A stretch of 64,000 nucleotides of DNA, taken from assembly GCA_017941235.1 (NCBI GenBank), contig JAGAWU010000020.1, positions 1 to 64,000 on the forward strand. The letters run 5' to 3'. This document shows, piece after piece, positions 8,405 to 17,328 of the stretch (position 1 is the first letter of the stretch; each line of letters begins with the position of its first letter). The notes beneath the pieces are model-generated. The model saw only the letters and a program-made list of their open reading frames with translations. It searched no databases and was not told where the DNA came from. Position numbers and translations under genes: made by a program. This DNA is from Bacilli bacterium. Lineage in GTDB: Bacteria; Bacillota_I; Bacilli_A; RF39; UBA660.

Positions 8405-10102
8405 ATGAATAAAAAACCTAACGGAACAAAAATAGTTGTTTTAGGTGGTTTAGGAGAAGTCGGAAAAAATATGTATTGTGTAATGCATAACGACTCTATT
8501 GTTATTATTGATGCCGGTGTTAGTTTCCCTGAAAGTGAACTAATGGGAGTTGATTATGTACTTCCTGACTTTACTTTTTTAAAGGAAAATCAAGATAAAA
8601 TTAAAGCTTTATTAATTACTCATGGACATGAAGATCATATTGGTAGTATTCCTTTTCTAATTCAAAGTTTAGAAATACCTGCTATATATGCTCCAAGACA
8701 TGCTAAGGAATTAATAGCTGTAAAATTAGCTGATCGCAATATTCGTTATGACAATTTATTTGCCTATGATGGAGATACAAAATTAAAGTTTGGTGATATT
8801 GAAGTAGAATTTTTCTTGGTAACACACTCAGTACCAGATTCACACGGAATATCACTAACTACACCAGATGGAAGAATAGTAACTACAGGAGATTTTAAAT
8901 TTGACTTAACTCCTATTGGCCCTATGGCAGATCTTTATAAAATAGCAACATTAGGACATGAAGGTGTTGACGTATTAATTAGTGAATCAACTAATGCATT
9001 AAGTGAAGGATTTTCAACAAGTGAATCAAAAGTAGATAATGCACTTAATGGTATGTTTGAAAAATATCCACAACAAAGAATTATAATCGCAACATTTGCA
9101 TCAAACGTATACAGAGTTAAACACATTTTTGATACTTGCTATAAGCACGGAAGAAAAATTTGTTTATTTGGTAGAAGTATGGAGAATAATATTAAAATAT
9201 CTATTGAAGGTGGATATATTAATCATAAAGAAATACTAATTCAACCAGAAGAATTAAACAATTATAAACCAAGTGAAGTAGCAATTCTATGTACAGGAAC
9301 ACAAGGTGAACCACTAGCAGCCCTTTCAAGAATGTCTAATGGTAGTCACAAATATGTAAAACTAAGACCAGATGATATTGTAATATTCTCATCAAGTGCT
9401 ATTCCAGGTAATGCATTAAGTATTTCTAAAATAATTAATAAACTATGTCTTAATGGTGTATCAGTATATACTAATAAATCATTAAGTGGACTTCATACTT
9501 CTGGACATGCTAACCAAGAAGAATTAAAATTAATGATTAGATTATTACAACCTACATATTTAATGCCATTCCATGGTGATTATAGAATGTTAAAAAGACA
9601 TGCAAACTTAGGTATTGAATGTGGAATACCAAAAGAAAATACATTTATATTAAAAAATGGTGATACGCTTGATTTAGTTGATCACAAATTAACTAGAGGT
9701 GAAAGTAAACCAGGCGCAGATATATATGTAGATGGTAATAGAATTGGTGAAATCGGTAGTGCTGTTATAAGAGATAGAAAAATAATGGCTAACGATGGTA
9801 TATTAGTTGTAATAGTTAATGTAGATATGAAAAAACATGAATTATTGATAAAACCAAACATAACTACAAGAGGATTTATACAAGTAAATGAAAATGAAGA
9901 ATTAATCAAAAAAATCGAAGTTGAAGCTGAAAGAATCGTAAAAGAACAACTAAAGGATAATCACTCAACATTTGCAAGTATAAAAAATGAAATAATGGTA
10001 AACCTAATACCTTTTATTACTAATTTAACAGAAAGAAAACCAATTATTTTACCAATTATTTTAGACATAAAAAAAGAAGCTAAAGTTGAAATCAATCAAT
10101 AG
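8405..10102 (+). CDS. rnjA: ribonuclease J
   Basis: Metallo-beta-lactamase/beta-CASP ribonuclease with 5'-exonuclease and endonuclease activity, central to mRNA turnover and rRNA maturation in Bacillota. The 565 residues contain the zinc-binding motif HGHEDHIG near residue 78, the beta-CASP motifs (TQGEPLAALSRM, SGHANQEELK), MPFHGDYRML and the C-terminal dimerisation/RNase J domain. It lies alone on the plus strand, convergent with rny, the gene for the other main mRNA decay nuclease. Only one RNase J gene is present in the window, so J1 versus J2 cannot be told apart with certainty. Confidence 0.95.
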   Translation: MNKKPNGTKIVVLGGLGEVGKNMYCVMHNDSIVIIDAGVSFPESELMGVDYVLPDFTFLKENQDKIKALLITHGHEDHIGSIPFLIQSLEIPAIYAPRHAKELIAVKLADRNIRYDNLFAYDGDTKLKFGDIEVEFFLVTHSVPDSHGISLTTPDGRIVTTGDFKFDLTPIGPMADLYKIATLGHEGVDVLISESTNALSEGFSTSESKVDNALNGMFEKYPQQRIIIATFASNVYRVKHIFDTCYKHGRKICLFGRSMENNIKISIEGGYINHKEILIQPEELNNYKPSEVAILCTGTQGEPLAALSRMSNGSHKYVKLRPDDIVIFSSSAIPGNALSISKIINKLCLNGVSVYTNKSLSGLHTSGHANQEELKLMIRLLQPTYLMPFHGDYRMLKRHANLGIECGIPKENTFILKNGDTLDLVDHKLTRGESKPGADIYVDGNRIGEIGSAVIRDRKIMANDGILVVIVNVDMKKHELLIKPNITTRGFIQVNENEELIKKIEVEAERIVKEQLKDNHSTFASIKNEIMVNLIPFITNLTERKPIILPIILDIKKEAKVEINQ

Positions 10103-10112
10103 CTTCTTTTTT
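10071..10112. terminator. bidirectional terminator between rnjA and rny
   Basis: GAAGCTA (10076-10082) pairs with TAGCTTC (10100-10106), flanked by an A-run on the left and a T-run on the right, so it can end transcription from both sides. It overlaps the end of the rnjA coding sequence. Confidence 0.8.
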
Positions 10113-11667
10113 ATTTTGCTTCTTCAAGTGCTCTAGTTTCCCTAACAACAGTAATTTTAATTGTTCCAGGATATTTCATAGTACTTTCAATCTTCTCTTT
10201 TATTTCACGTGCAATTACATGAGCCTTCAAATCATCTACTTCTTCAGGTTTTACAATTACTCTTAATTCTCTACCTGCCTGAACAGCAAATGTTTTTTCA
10301 ACACCTTCAACATCATTTCCTACACTTTCAAGTTGTGAAAGTCTTTGAACATAATTCTCAATAGAATCATTTCTAGCTCCAGGGCGAGATGCAGAAAGAG
10401 CATCACTTATTGCTACTATACTAGATATTACACTAGTAGCTGGCTTATCACCATGATGAGACTCAATAGCATTAATAACAACTTCATTTTCATGATATTT
10501 ACGTGCAAGATCTGCACCCAATTCAACATGACTTCCTTCTACATCATGATCAATTGATTTTCCTATATCATGTAAAAGTCCTGCTCGTTTAGCAAGATTA
10601 ACATCTTCACCAAATTCACTAGCAAGAAGTCCTGAAAGCTCAGCAACTTCAATTGAATGAGCTAAAACATTTTGACCAAAACTTGTTCTAAAATATAATT
10701 TTCCTACAAGTTCAATTAGATTACTATCCATTTTAGTTAATCCCAAAGTAAATAGTGCATCATTACCTAACTCAACAATTTTCTTGTTCATGTCTTTACA
10801 TGTTTTATCATATATTTCTTCAATTCTAGTAGGATGTATTCTTCCATCCTTAATAAGTGTTTCAAGTGTAACACGTGCAATTTCCCTACGTAAAGGATCA
10901 AAACTAGATAAAACTACCGCCTCAGGTGTATCATCTATTATTAAATCTACACCAGTAATAGCTTCAATCGTTCTAATATTTCTACCTTCTCGACCAATAA
11001 TTCTACCTTTCATTTCATCATTAGGCAAATCCACAACTGTAATAGTTTGTTCATTAGCAATATCAGCTGCATATCGCTGCATTGCAGTAACAATATATTC
11101 TTTAGCTTGTTTATCAGCAATCATTTTAGCTTCTTGCTCTTGTTCTTTTATATATAAAGAAACTTCCTTACTCATATTTGCTTTAACTTGTTCCATTAAA
11201 ACATCTTTAGCTTTTTCTCTACTTAATTTTGAAATTTTTTCTAACTTATCTAATTGTTCATTTTTTATTTCTTCTACTTTACTCTTCTCATCTTGAATTT
11301 CACTTAACTTAACATTTAATTTATCTTCTTTTTCATCTAATAAAAGCTCCCTTTTTTGATAAAGTTCATCCCTTTTATCCATATTTTTTTCTCTTTGAAG
11401 AAGTCGTTCCTCATTATCTCTAATTTCTTGCTTCTTCTCTTTTATTTCTTTGTCAAGTTCAAGTTTCAATTTATGAGATTCTTCTTTTTGTTCTAGAATA
11501 ATCTCTCTTTTTGTCTTTTCAGCATCTTTACGAGCCTTTTCAATCATATCTTTAACAACTTTAGAAGTTAAATTTTTTCTAATATAATTTACTAATATAC
11601 TTAGTAAAAATCCAACAACTAAACCAATAAGAAAAAGTAAAGAATAGAAAACCATATTATTTCCCAT
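10111..11667 (-). CDS. rny: ribonuclease Y
   Basis: Membrane-anchored endoribonuclease that initiates mRNA decay. An N-terminal transmembrane helix ([20 protein letters not shown]) is followed by a long charged coiled coil (residues 40-200), a KH domain ([19 protein letters not shown]) and an HD domain with HDIGKS. About 518 residues, against 520 in B. subtilis. I place the start at the ATG of MGNNMVF (11667) behind GGAGG; the GTG four codons earlier is part of the ribosome site. In B. subtilis rny follows recA closely; here murE lies between. Confidence 0.96.
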   Translation of the reverse strand: MGNNMVFYSLLFLIGLVVGFLLSILVNYIRKNLTSKVVKDMIEKARKDAEKTKREIILEQKEESHKLKLELDKEIKEKKQEIRDNEERLLQREKNMDKRDELYQKRELLLDEKEDKLNVKLSEIQDEKSKVEEIKNEQLDKLEKISKLSREKAKDVLMEQVKANMSKEVSLYIKEQEQEAKMIADKQAKEYIVTAMQRYAADIANEQTITVVDLPNDEMKGRIIGREGRNIRTIEAITGVDLIIDDTPEAVVLSSFDPLRREIARVTLETLIKDGRIHPTRIEEIYDKTCKDMNKKIVELGNDALFTLGLTKMDSNLIELVGKLYFRTSFGQNVLAHSIEVAELSGLLASEFGEDVNLAKRAGLLHDIGKSIDHDVEGSHVELGADLARKYHENEVVINAIESHHGDKPATSVISSIVAISDALSASRPGARNDSIENYVQRLSQLESVGNDVEGVEKTFAVQAGRELRVIVKPEEVDDLKAHVIAREIKEKIESTMKYPGTIKITVVRETRALEEAK

Positions 11668-11772
11668 CTTTTCCTCCACTTTCTAGAATATATTTAAAAT
11701 ATTAAAATATTTAAATCATAATCTAATTCTATTTTAGTTGTGAATTAAAAAAGTGTCAAGGCAAATATATGT

Positions 11773-13188
11773 TTAAAACTTTTTGGAATCAAAATAAGAC
11801 TTTATAACATCATAATCAGAGTATTTTACCTTTTTATCAAATATTGCCATATAATTATCTCTACCTTTTCCTAAAATTAAAATAGTATCTTCTTTATTAG
11901 CAATAGATAAAGCATAGTGTATTGCATTTTTCCTATTCTCAATTATTTTATAATTCTTTTTAGTCACCTCACAAAGCATATCAGCTATTATTTCAGAAAC
12001 TTTTTCATATCTAGGATCATCTTCTGTAAAAATTGCAATATCCGAAAGTTCTGTAACTATTTTACCTATTTTTTTTCTTTTTTCTTTTTCTCTACCACCA
12101 GCACTTCCTGTTAACGTAATAATCCTACCATTTTTATTAGAATTAACATCCAATAAAATATTTTTAATTGCATTTTCAGTATGAGCATAATCAAGTATTA
12201 TAGTATATTGTTGACCAAAGTTAAGTTTTTCCCCTCTACCAGGAATACTATCAATAGATCTAATTTTATCCAATATATAATCAGGATCAAGTCCTAATAA
12301 GTATAGACAGGCAAAAACTGCAGTTAAATTATAAAGATTGTATTTTTGAGTAAAAGATGTATAAACAGTATATAAATTACCATTATGTAAAATACTAAAG
12401 TTATTTACATTTTTCTTGTCAGAAGCTTTACAAATAGTAAAATCAGAATTTACATCAAATCCATATGTAAAAGTTTTACACTTACATTTTTTAAGTATTT
12501 GACCATAGTATTTATCATCTAAATTTAAAAGAGCAAATCCATCCTTCTTTATTTTAGTAAATAATAATGCTTTACTGTTAATATAATTATTAATATCTTT
12601 ATGTATATTTAGATGATCCTCTGTTATATTAGTAATTATTCCGACATTATATTTAATATTATCTAACCTTTTATGTAGTAATGCTTCACTAGACACTTCC
12701 ATAGAAATATATTTACATCTGATTTTTTTTAAATCAGAAAACATACTTGATAGTTCTTCAATACTAGGAGTGGTATTATCTAAACTTTTATAATAATCAT
12801 TATAAAAAAGACCATTAGTACCTATATTAGCACACCCATCAAGTACTTTAGAAATAAATGTAGAAGTAGTAGTTTTTCCATCAGTACCAGTAATGCCTAT
12901 AAAAAAAAACTCTTTTTCTATATTAGAATAGAATCTTTTTAATACTTTTCTTAAAGCTTTATTAGTATTTTTAACAATAACAACTGGAACATTAACATTA
13001 ATCTTTTTTTCACTAATTATAGCTGCAGCTCCCTTCTCTACAGCATCTTTAATAAAATTATGATGATCAGTATTCATACCATGAATTGCTACAAAAAGAT
13101 CTCCATTTTCAACTTTTCTAGAATCAGTCTTTATACCATAAATAGGTGTATTAAACTTACAAAATATTAATTCATTTAATCTCTTCAT
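11773..13188 (-). CDS. murE: UDP-N-acetylmuramoyl-tripeptide synthetase MurE
   Basis: Cytoplasmic Mur ligase that adds the third amino acid to UDP-MurNAc-L-Ala-D-Glu. Visible motifs are the substrate-binding TDSRKV near residue 21, ATP-binding GTDGKTTT near 100, the EVSSEAL and ITNITEDHLN motifs, and the C-terminal ligase domain with GKGRDN. The recognition motif reads DDPR where meso-diaminopimelate enzymes usually have DNPR, suggesting another amino acid (for example L-lysine). The two FemAB bridge enzymes at 59522-62108 fit that idea. No clear Shine-Dalgarno sequence precedes the ATG. It lies between recA and rny, with a terminator separating it from recA. Confidence 0.93.
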   Translation of the reverse strand: MKRLNELIFCKFNTPIYGIKTDSRKVENGDLFVAIHGMNTDHHNFIKDAVEKGAAAIISEKKINVNVPVVIVKNTNKALRKVLKRFYSNIEKEFFFIGITGTDGKTTTSTFISKVLDGCANIGTNGLFYNDYYKSLDNTTPSIEELSSMFSDLKKIRCKYISMEVSSEALLHKRLDNIKYNVGIITNITEDHLNIHKDINNYINSKALLFTKIKKDGFALLNLDDKYYGQILKKCKCKTFTYGFDVNSDFTICKASDKKNVNNFSILHNGNLYTVYTSFTQKYNLYNLTAVFACLYLLGLDPDYILDKIRSIDSIPGRGEKLNFGQQYTIILDYAHTENAIKNILLDVNSNKNGRIITLTGSAGGREKEKRKKIGKIVTELSDIAIFTEDDPRYEKVSEIIADMLCEVTKKNYKIIENRKNAIHYALSIANKEDTILILGKGRDNYMAIFDKKVKYSDYDVIKSYFDSKKF

Positions 13189-13220
13189 ACTATAAAATAT
13201 GAAAAAATATTAAAAGTGCT

Positions 13221-13246
13221 AAAAAAAAAGAAGAATTAATCTTCAT
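13221..13246 (-). terminator. intrinsic terminator of recA
   Basis: GAAG and CTTC form a short stem around ATTAATT (13230-13244), followed on the minus strand by nine T residues. It overlaps the final codons and stop of recA. Confidence 0.65.
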
Positions 13247-14249
13247 TTTTTTCTAAAGTTATTCCATAAAAATCTCTTACTTTAGTTTCTATCTCATCCC
13301 TTAAATCAGGATTTTCTTTTAATAATAGTTTAACATTTTCTTTTCCTTGGCCAAGCTTTTCACCTTGATAACTATACCAAGCACCTGATTTATCCAATAC
13401 ACCTGCCTCAGCACCTAAATCAACAAGTTCTCCTTCTCTACTAACACCTTCTCCATACATAATATCAACAACAGCTGTTTTAAATGGAGGAGCAACCTTG
13501 TTTTTTACAACCTTAATAGTTGTTCTATTACCAACTATTCCATCACCCATTTTTAATGCTTCAGCACGCCTAACATCAAGTCTAATAGTTGAATAAAATT
13601 TTAATGCTCTACCTCCAGTAGTAGTTTCAGGATTACCAAACATAACACCAACTTTTTCTCTTAGCTGATTAATAAATATAGCAATAGTGTTAGTTTTACT
13701 AATAGTACCTGATAATTTTCTTAGAGCCTGAGACATAAGTCTGGCTTGAAGTCCAACATGAGAATCTCCCATTTCTCCATCAATCTCAGCCTGTGGGACT
13801 AAAGCTGCTACTGAATCAATAACTATAATACTAATAGCCTCACTTCTAACAAGTGCATCACATATCTCAAGGGCTTGTTCACCAGTATCAGGTTGTGAAA
13901 GTAATAATTCATTTATATCAACACCTAATTTTTCTGCATAAACAGGATCTAAGGCATGCTCAGCATCTATAAATGCAGCTCTACCACCTTGTTTTTGAAC
14001 AGAAGCAATCGCTTGAAGTGCAAATGTTGTCTTACCACTTGATTCAGGACCATAAATTTCAACAATTCTACCTCTAGGATAACCACCTACTCCTAGTGCA
14101 ATATCCAATGATAGACATCCAGAAGATACAACATCAACTTTCATATGTGTATTTTCACCCAATTTCATTATTGATCCTTTACCAAATTGTTTTTCAATAT
14201 CGCTTAATACTTTATCTAAATCTTTAGTTTGTGTTTCTACTTTTTTCAT
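13236..14249 (-). CDS. recA: recombinase RecA
   Basis: ATP-dependent strand exchange protein for homologous recombination and SOS induction. 337 residues with Walker [11 protein letters not shown] near residue 66, the EHALD loop, the [11 protein letters not shown] Walker B strand, the DNA-binding loop L2 region ([20 protein letters not shown]) and an acidic C-terminus. Start ATG is preceded by AGGAGG. The preceding 170 bases contain no gene and no obvious LexA box that I can certify. Confidence 0.98.
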   Translation of the reverse strand: MKKVETQTKDLDKVLSDIEKQFGKGSIMKLGENTHMKVDVVSSGCLSLDIALGVGGYPRGRIVEIYGPESSGKTTFALQAIASVQKQGGRAAFIDAEHALDPVYAEKLGVDINELLLSQPDTGEQALEICDALVRSEAISIIVIDSVAALVPQAEIDGEMGDSHVGLQARLMSQALRKLSGTISKTNTIAIFINQLREKVGVMFGNPETTTGGRALKFYSTIRLDVRRAEALKMGDGIVGNRTTIKVVKNKVAPPFKTAVVDIMYGEGVSREGELVDLGAEAGVLDKSGAWYSYQGEKLGQGKENVKLLLKENPDLRDEIETKVRDFYGITLEKNED

Positions 14250-14386
14250 TAAAGCCTCCTACTTTTTTCCTACAAATTAATTGTAACTGAGTTTTTTTAA
14301 AAAAGCAAGAGTTTTTCGAACAAATTTTCGCAATATTACAAAAACATACCTCTAAATTACGATTTCAAGGCATTTCTACAAATTTC

Positions 14387-14417
14387 AAAAAAAAAGTAAA
14401 TACAAAATATTTACTTC
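14387..14417 (-). terminator. intrinsic terminator of pgsA
   Basis: AAGTAAATA (14394-14402) and TATTTACTT (14408-14416) make a perfect 9-bp stem, followed on the minus strand by nine T residues, just after the pgsA stop. Confidence 0.9.
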
Positions 14418-15019
14418 TACATAACTTCCTTCTTTTCAAAAAGTAATTCTTTATTTAATACATAATATTGAATACCACTTACTATAGATAATGCTGTTGC
14501 AATAATTAATAATGTATCAGCAACATTAATTGACCAAAGCTCAAATGGTAAATTATAAAAAAATGCAAGTGTAGTTCCAACCATTAATGTAGCAGTTTTT
14601 AATTTACCGCTTTTAATAGCAGCAACAACTTTCACTTTTGATGCAGCTTGCATCTTTATAGCATCAACAAATGTATCTCTTAAAACAGTAACTACAGGTA
14701 CAACGATAGGAATCATTCCTTTATATGCTAAAATTATCAAAACTGAGTTAACCAAAATTTTATCAGCAATTGCATCAAGCATTTTACCTAAATCAGTAAC
14801 CTGACTATTCTTTCTAGCTAAATATCCATCAAGAAAATCAGTAAGACTTGCTATAACAAATAAAACACCTGATATCATATATTGTAAACTAATAATAATA
14901 TTTCCAACTTTAAACATTGGAAAATTAAATCCAACATAATAAAATGGAAATAAAAGAAGAACAATAATAACAAATGTCATAATAATTCTTAATACAGTTA
15001 ATTTTGTAGGTAAATTCAT
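14417..15019 (-). CDS. pgsA: CDP-diacylglycerol-glycerol-3-phosphate phosphatidyltransferase
   Basis: Integral membrane enzyme making phosphatidylglycerol phosphate, the first committed step to phosphatidylglycerol. The CDP-alcohol phosphatidyltransferase signature is complete (DFLDGYLAR, then DLGKMLDAIADK), and there are about five hydrophobic segments in 200 residues. The ATG at 15019 overlaps the TGA of the rodZ-like gene (ATGA), with GGAG seven bases upstream; the GTG two codons earlier is too close to that site. The order ymfM-pgsA-recA-rny is the B. subtilis order, minus the full-length cinA. Confidence 0.95.
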   Translation of the reverse strand: MNLPTKLTVLRIIMTFVIIVLLLFPFYYVGFNFPMFKVGNIIISLQYMISGVLFVIASLTDFLDGYLARKNSQVTDLGKMLDAIADKILVNSVLIILAYKGMIPIVVPVVTVLRDTFVDAIKMQAASKVKVVAAIKSGKLKTATLMVGTTLAFFYNLPFELWSINVADTLLIIATALSIVSGIQYYVLNKELLFEKKEVM

Positions 15020-15516
15020 AAACACTCTCCTATAATATAATCATAATTATTAACTTTTAATTCACTTGTACGAGGTTTCGTTCTAGTAGCACGACCAATA
15101 AGTACAATTATAATAACTATTAATACAAAAATAATCAGCCCTATAGGAATAACTAAAGGCAAAATATTAATTTTTTCTTTATGCTCAATAGTATATGGCG
15201 ATTTAATTTTTTCTTTTTCTTCACTACCCTCAGCTTTTAATCTAGCTTTTCTTATATCTTCTAAAGATATTTTTGAAGTGTGTTCAAATAAAAAATCATT
15301 AAACTCTTCAACTACTTTTTCAGGATCAAGTCCTAAATACTTAGCATAAAACTTAATATGTTGTTTTAACTTATAAATATCTTTAAAAGCCCTAGTATTA
15401 CCATCTTCTATATTTTCAAGTAGTGCTAAAGAAATATTCATATCTTGTGCAGCCTCTTCTAAACTTACACCATTTTCTATTCTGGTTTTTTTTAGATAAC
15501 CGCCTAATTCTTTCAT
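15016..15516 (-). CDS. RodZ/YmfM-like helix-turn-helix membrane protein
   Basis: 166 residues. Residues 1-70 are the HTH_25 domain of RodZ-type proteins (GGYLKKTRIENGVSLEEAAQ with a second LALLENIEDGN helix), then a charged linker and one transmembrane helix (LPLVIPIGLIIFVLIVIIIV near residues 122-145). Only about 20 residues follow, so the extracytoplasmic domain of full RodZ is missing, as in YmfM of some Bacilli. RodZ helps link MreB to the elongation machinery. It is the first gene of the rodZ-pgsA pair. Confidence 0.8.
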   Translation of the reverse strand: MKELGGYLKKTRIENGVSLEEAAQDMNISLALLENIEDGNTRAFKDIYKLKQHIKFYAKYLGLDPEKVVEEFNDFLFEHTSKISLEDIRKARLKAEGSEEKEKIKSPYTIEHKEKINILPLVIPIGLIIFVLIVIIIVLIGRATRTKPRTSELKVNNYDYIIGECL

Positions 15517-15579
15517 ATTAACACCTCTTTATAAGAACAAAAGATTTGAATAAACTCAAAACTTTTAATTATAATAAAA

Positions 15580-15945
15580 AATAATATTCGTAAGCCATGT
15601 TCTGTTCTCAAATTATGAGCGACAAACATTTATCTACCGAATTATCGGTCCCCAACTCAGTTCTTAATTACCTCGTTAAAGCTCCCCTACCAAAATTTGG
15701 GTTTCTCACTTGCGGAGTTTACCTCGTTTCATTTCCAGCTTTCGCCTTATTCGTCTCTGTGGCACTTTACAAAAAGAAGTCATATCAAAAGACTTAGACT
15801 TCTCTTTAGTCGTTAGATTTCTCTACCTTAGGTTATTTTTTCCCTAAGCACAAACACTACAGACATCACAGTCTGTGTGAGCATGGACTTTCCTCAATTT
15901 TTCAGACACATAAATGTGGAAAAACCGCGTTTGTCAAATATTATT
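15580..15945 (-). ncRNA. rnpB: RNase P RNA (Bacillus-type)
   Basis: Catalytic RNA that matures tRNA 5' ends. The minus strand carries the universal RNase P core GAGGAAAGTCCATGCTC (15895-15879) and, near the 3' end, ACAGAACATGGCTTACG. The ends AATAATATT (15945-15937) and AATATTATT (15588-15580) pair as helix P1, giving about 366 nucleotides. The 5' strand of P1 overlaps the gpsB stop codon. The gpsB-rnpB order matches B. subtilis. Confidence 0.95.
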
Positions 15946-16306
15946 CTTCACTACCAAATTCTGAATAACTACTTCTTTCTGATTTACCAGTTCCATATAC
16001 TAACTTTTCAAGTCTTGAAAGTCTTCTAATTATATCAACATTAGTAACTTCAGGAGTTTCATTATTTTTAACAATTTCTACATTCATCTTAGCATTTCTA
16101 AGATCTTGTTTTAATCGCATGTTTTCAGCCATTAATTCACTTTTATCTTGTTCCAATGCACCAATTATTCTATAAAATTGTTCATAATCTGTAATAATAT
16201 CATCTAAAAATTGATCAACCTCTTTAAGTCTGTAACCTCTTGTATCAATCTTAAATGATTTTTCAAGTATCTCTTGTGGCGTAAGCTTTATCTTATTTTG
16301 ATACAT
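15941..16306 (-). CDS. gpsB: cell-cycle protein GpsB (DivIVA-like)
   Basis: Small coiled-coil adaptor that coordinates PBP1 and other envelope enzymes between division and elongation. About 121 residues: the DivIVA-type N-terminal lipid/partner-binding motif (KLTPQEILEKSF, then RGYRLKEVDQFLDDII), a coiled coil at residues 35-75 and a short C-terminal bundle (VDIIRRLSRLEKLVYG). I use the ATG at 16306 behind GGTGAT; the GTG three codons earlier is within that site. Its stop lies inside the predicted 5' end of rnpB. Confidence 0.93.
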   Translation of the reverse strand: MYQNKIKLTPQEILEKSFKIDTRGYRLKEVDQFLDDIITDYEQFYRIIGALEQDKSELMAENMRLKQDLRNAKMNVEIVKNNETPEVTNVDIIRRLSRLEKLVYGTGKSERSSYSEFGSEE

Positions 16307-16331
16307 ATATATCACCAACCCTTACGATAAT

Positions 16332-16360
16332 ATTATTACAAATAATAGCACTTTTGTCAA
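16332..16360 (-). promoter_or_regulatory. sigma-A-type promoter of gpsB-rnpB
   Basis: On the minus strand TTGACA (16360-16355), a 17-base spacer and AATAAT (16337-16332), about 30 bases upstream of the gpsB start. Confidence 0.75.
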
Positions 16361-16737
16361 TTAAACAAGTACCTATTTTAAAATAAATATCGTTAAATAA
16401 AATAAATGTAAAAACATATGCTTAAAGGTAATAAACAACCACCCAAAGCAAGTAATCATATTATACTATAAATTTATATTTTTTTGTACTATTATTTACA
16501 TTTTTTTATTAAAAAAGCATTATCTTCAGCAAGCTTAATAAAATTAACATCACTTATCATTTTATTTAAAGAAAAAATAATTTCTAAACTTTGCATTTCT
16601 ATCACCGATATAATTATATTTGTTTTTTTATTATATTTAAACAGTTTCGACAAAATTAGAAATATATCTACCAAATTTTATAAAAAAATAATAGAAAAAC
16701 ATATGCTAATATAGTATAATATATATTAGGTGATTAA
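16361..16737. other. intergenic region between gpsB and recU
   Basis: About 375 bases with no gene I can support. A 34-codon ORF on the minus strand (16596-16492, behind GGTGAT) begins MQSLEIIFSL and might be a small peptide, but nothing else backs it. A TATAAT at 16715-16720 on the plus strand is the likely -10 of the recU promoter; its -35 is weak. On the minus strand a TATAAT-like box lies near 16470. Confidence 0.4.
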
Positions 16738-17328
16738 ATGAATTATCCAGGTGGTATAAAAAAAAGACAAAACACTTTTGAAAAGAGTTTTGTTGATTAT
16801 GCTAATCGTGGAATGAAGTTAGAAGATGATTTAAATATTACCAATAAATACTATAGAGATATAGATAAGGCTATAATATATAAAAAACCTACTCCTATAA
16901 AGATAACAAAAGTTAATTATCTTTCTAGAAGTAATGTTACGATAAAAGAGGCATTTTTCGACACTCCATCCACAACAGATTATAATGGTATATATAAAGG
17001 TAAATACATAGATTTTGAAGCAAAAGAAACCACTTCAAAAACTGCATTTCCATTAAGTAATATACACTTGCATCAATTAAAGCACTTAGAAAGTATAGAA
17101 AAACATGGTGGAATTGCATTTATCATTGTTAAATTTACTCATCTAAATAAAATTTTTCTATTATTTGAAAAAGATATAAAGCTATTTTTAGAAAATACGG
17201 ATAGAAAATCAATACCAATAAGTTATTTTGAATCTAATGGATATTTAATAAAAGAAAAATTTAATCCTAGAATTGATTATTTAGAAATATTGGATAATAT
17301 AGGAGGAAATAATGAAGAAAAGAATTAA
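16738..17328 (+). CDS. recU: Holliday junction resolvase RecU
   Basis: Resolves Holliday junctions in recombinational repair and chromosome segregation. 196 residues, starting MNYPGGIKKRQNTFEKSF, with the catalytic PD-(D/E)xK-type core TTDYNGIYKGKYIDFEAKET near residue 80. Start ATG follows AGGTGAT at good spacing. Its end overlaps the start of the PBP1A gene by 17 bases, the recU-ponA pairing conserved across Bacilli. Confidence 0.95.
   Translation: MNYPGGIKKRQNTFEKSFVDYANRGMKLEDDLNITNKYYRDIDKAIIYKKPTPIKITKVNYLSRSNVTIKEAFFDTPSTTDYNGIYKGKYIDFEAKETTSKTAFPLSNIHLHQLKHLESIEKHGGIAFIIVKFTHLNKIFLLFEKDIKLFLENTDRKSIPISYFESNGYLIKEKFNPRIDYLEILDNIGGNNEEKN

Noticed and set aside
10784-11296. 170-codon ORF opposite rny
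   Set aside because: Lies fully inside the well-supported rny coding sequence and has no ribosome site; a shadow.
16492-16596. 34-codon ORF on the minus strand starting MQSLEIIFSL
   Set aside because: It has a GGTGAT site, but no family match, operon partner or terminator; kept only as a note in the intergenic entry.
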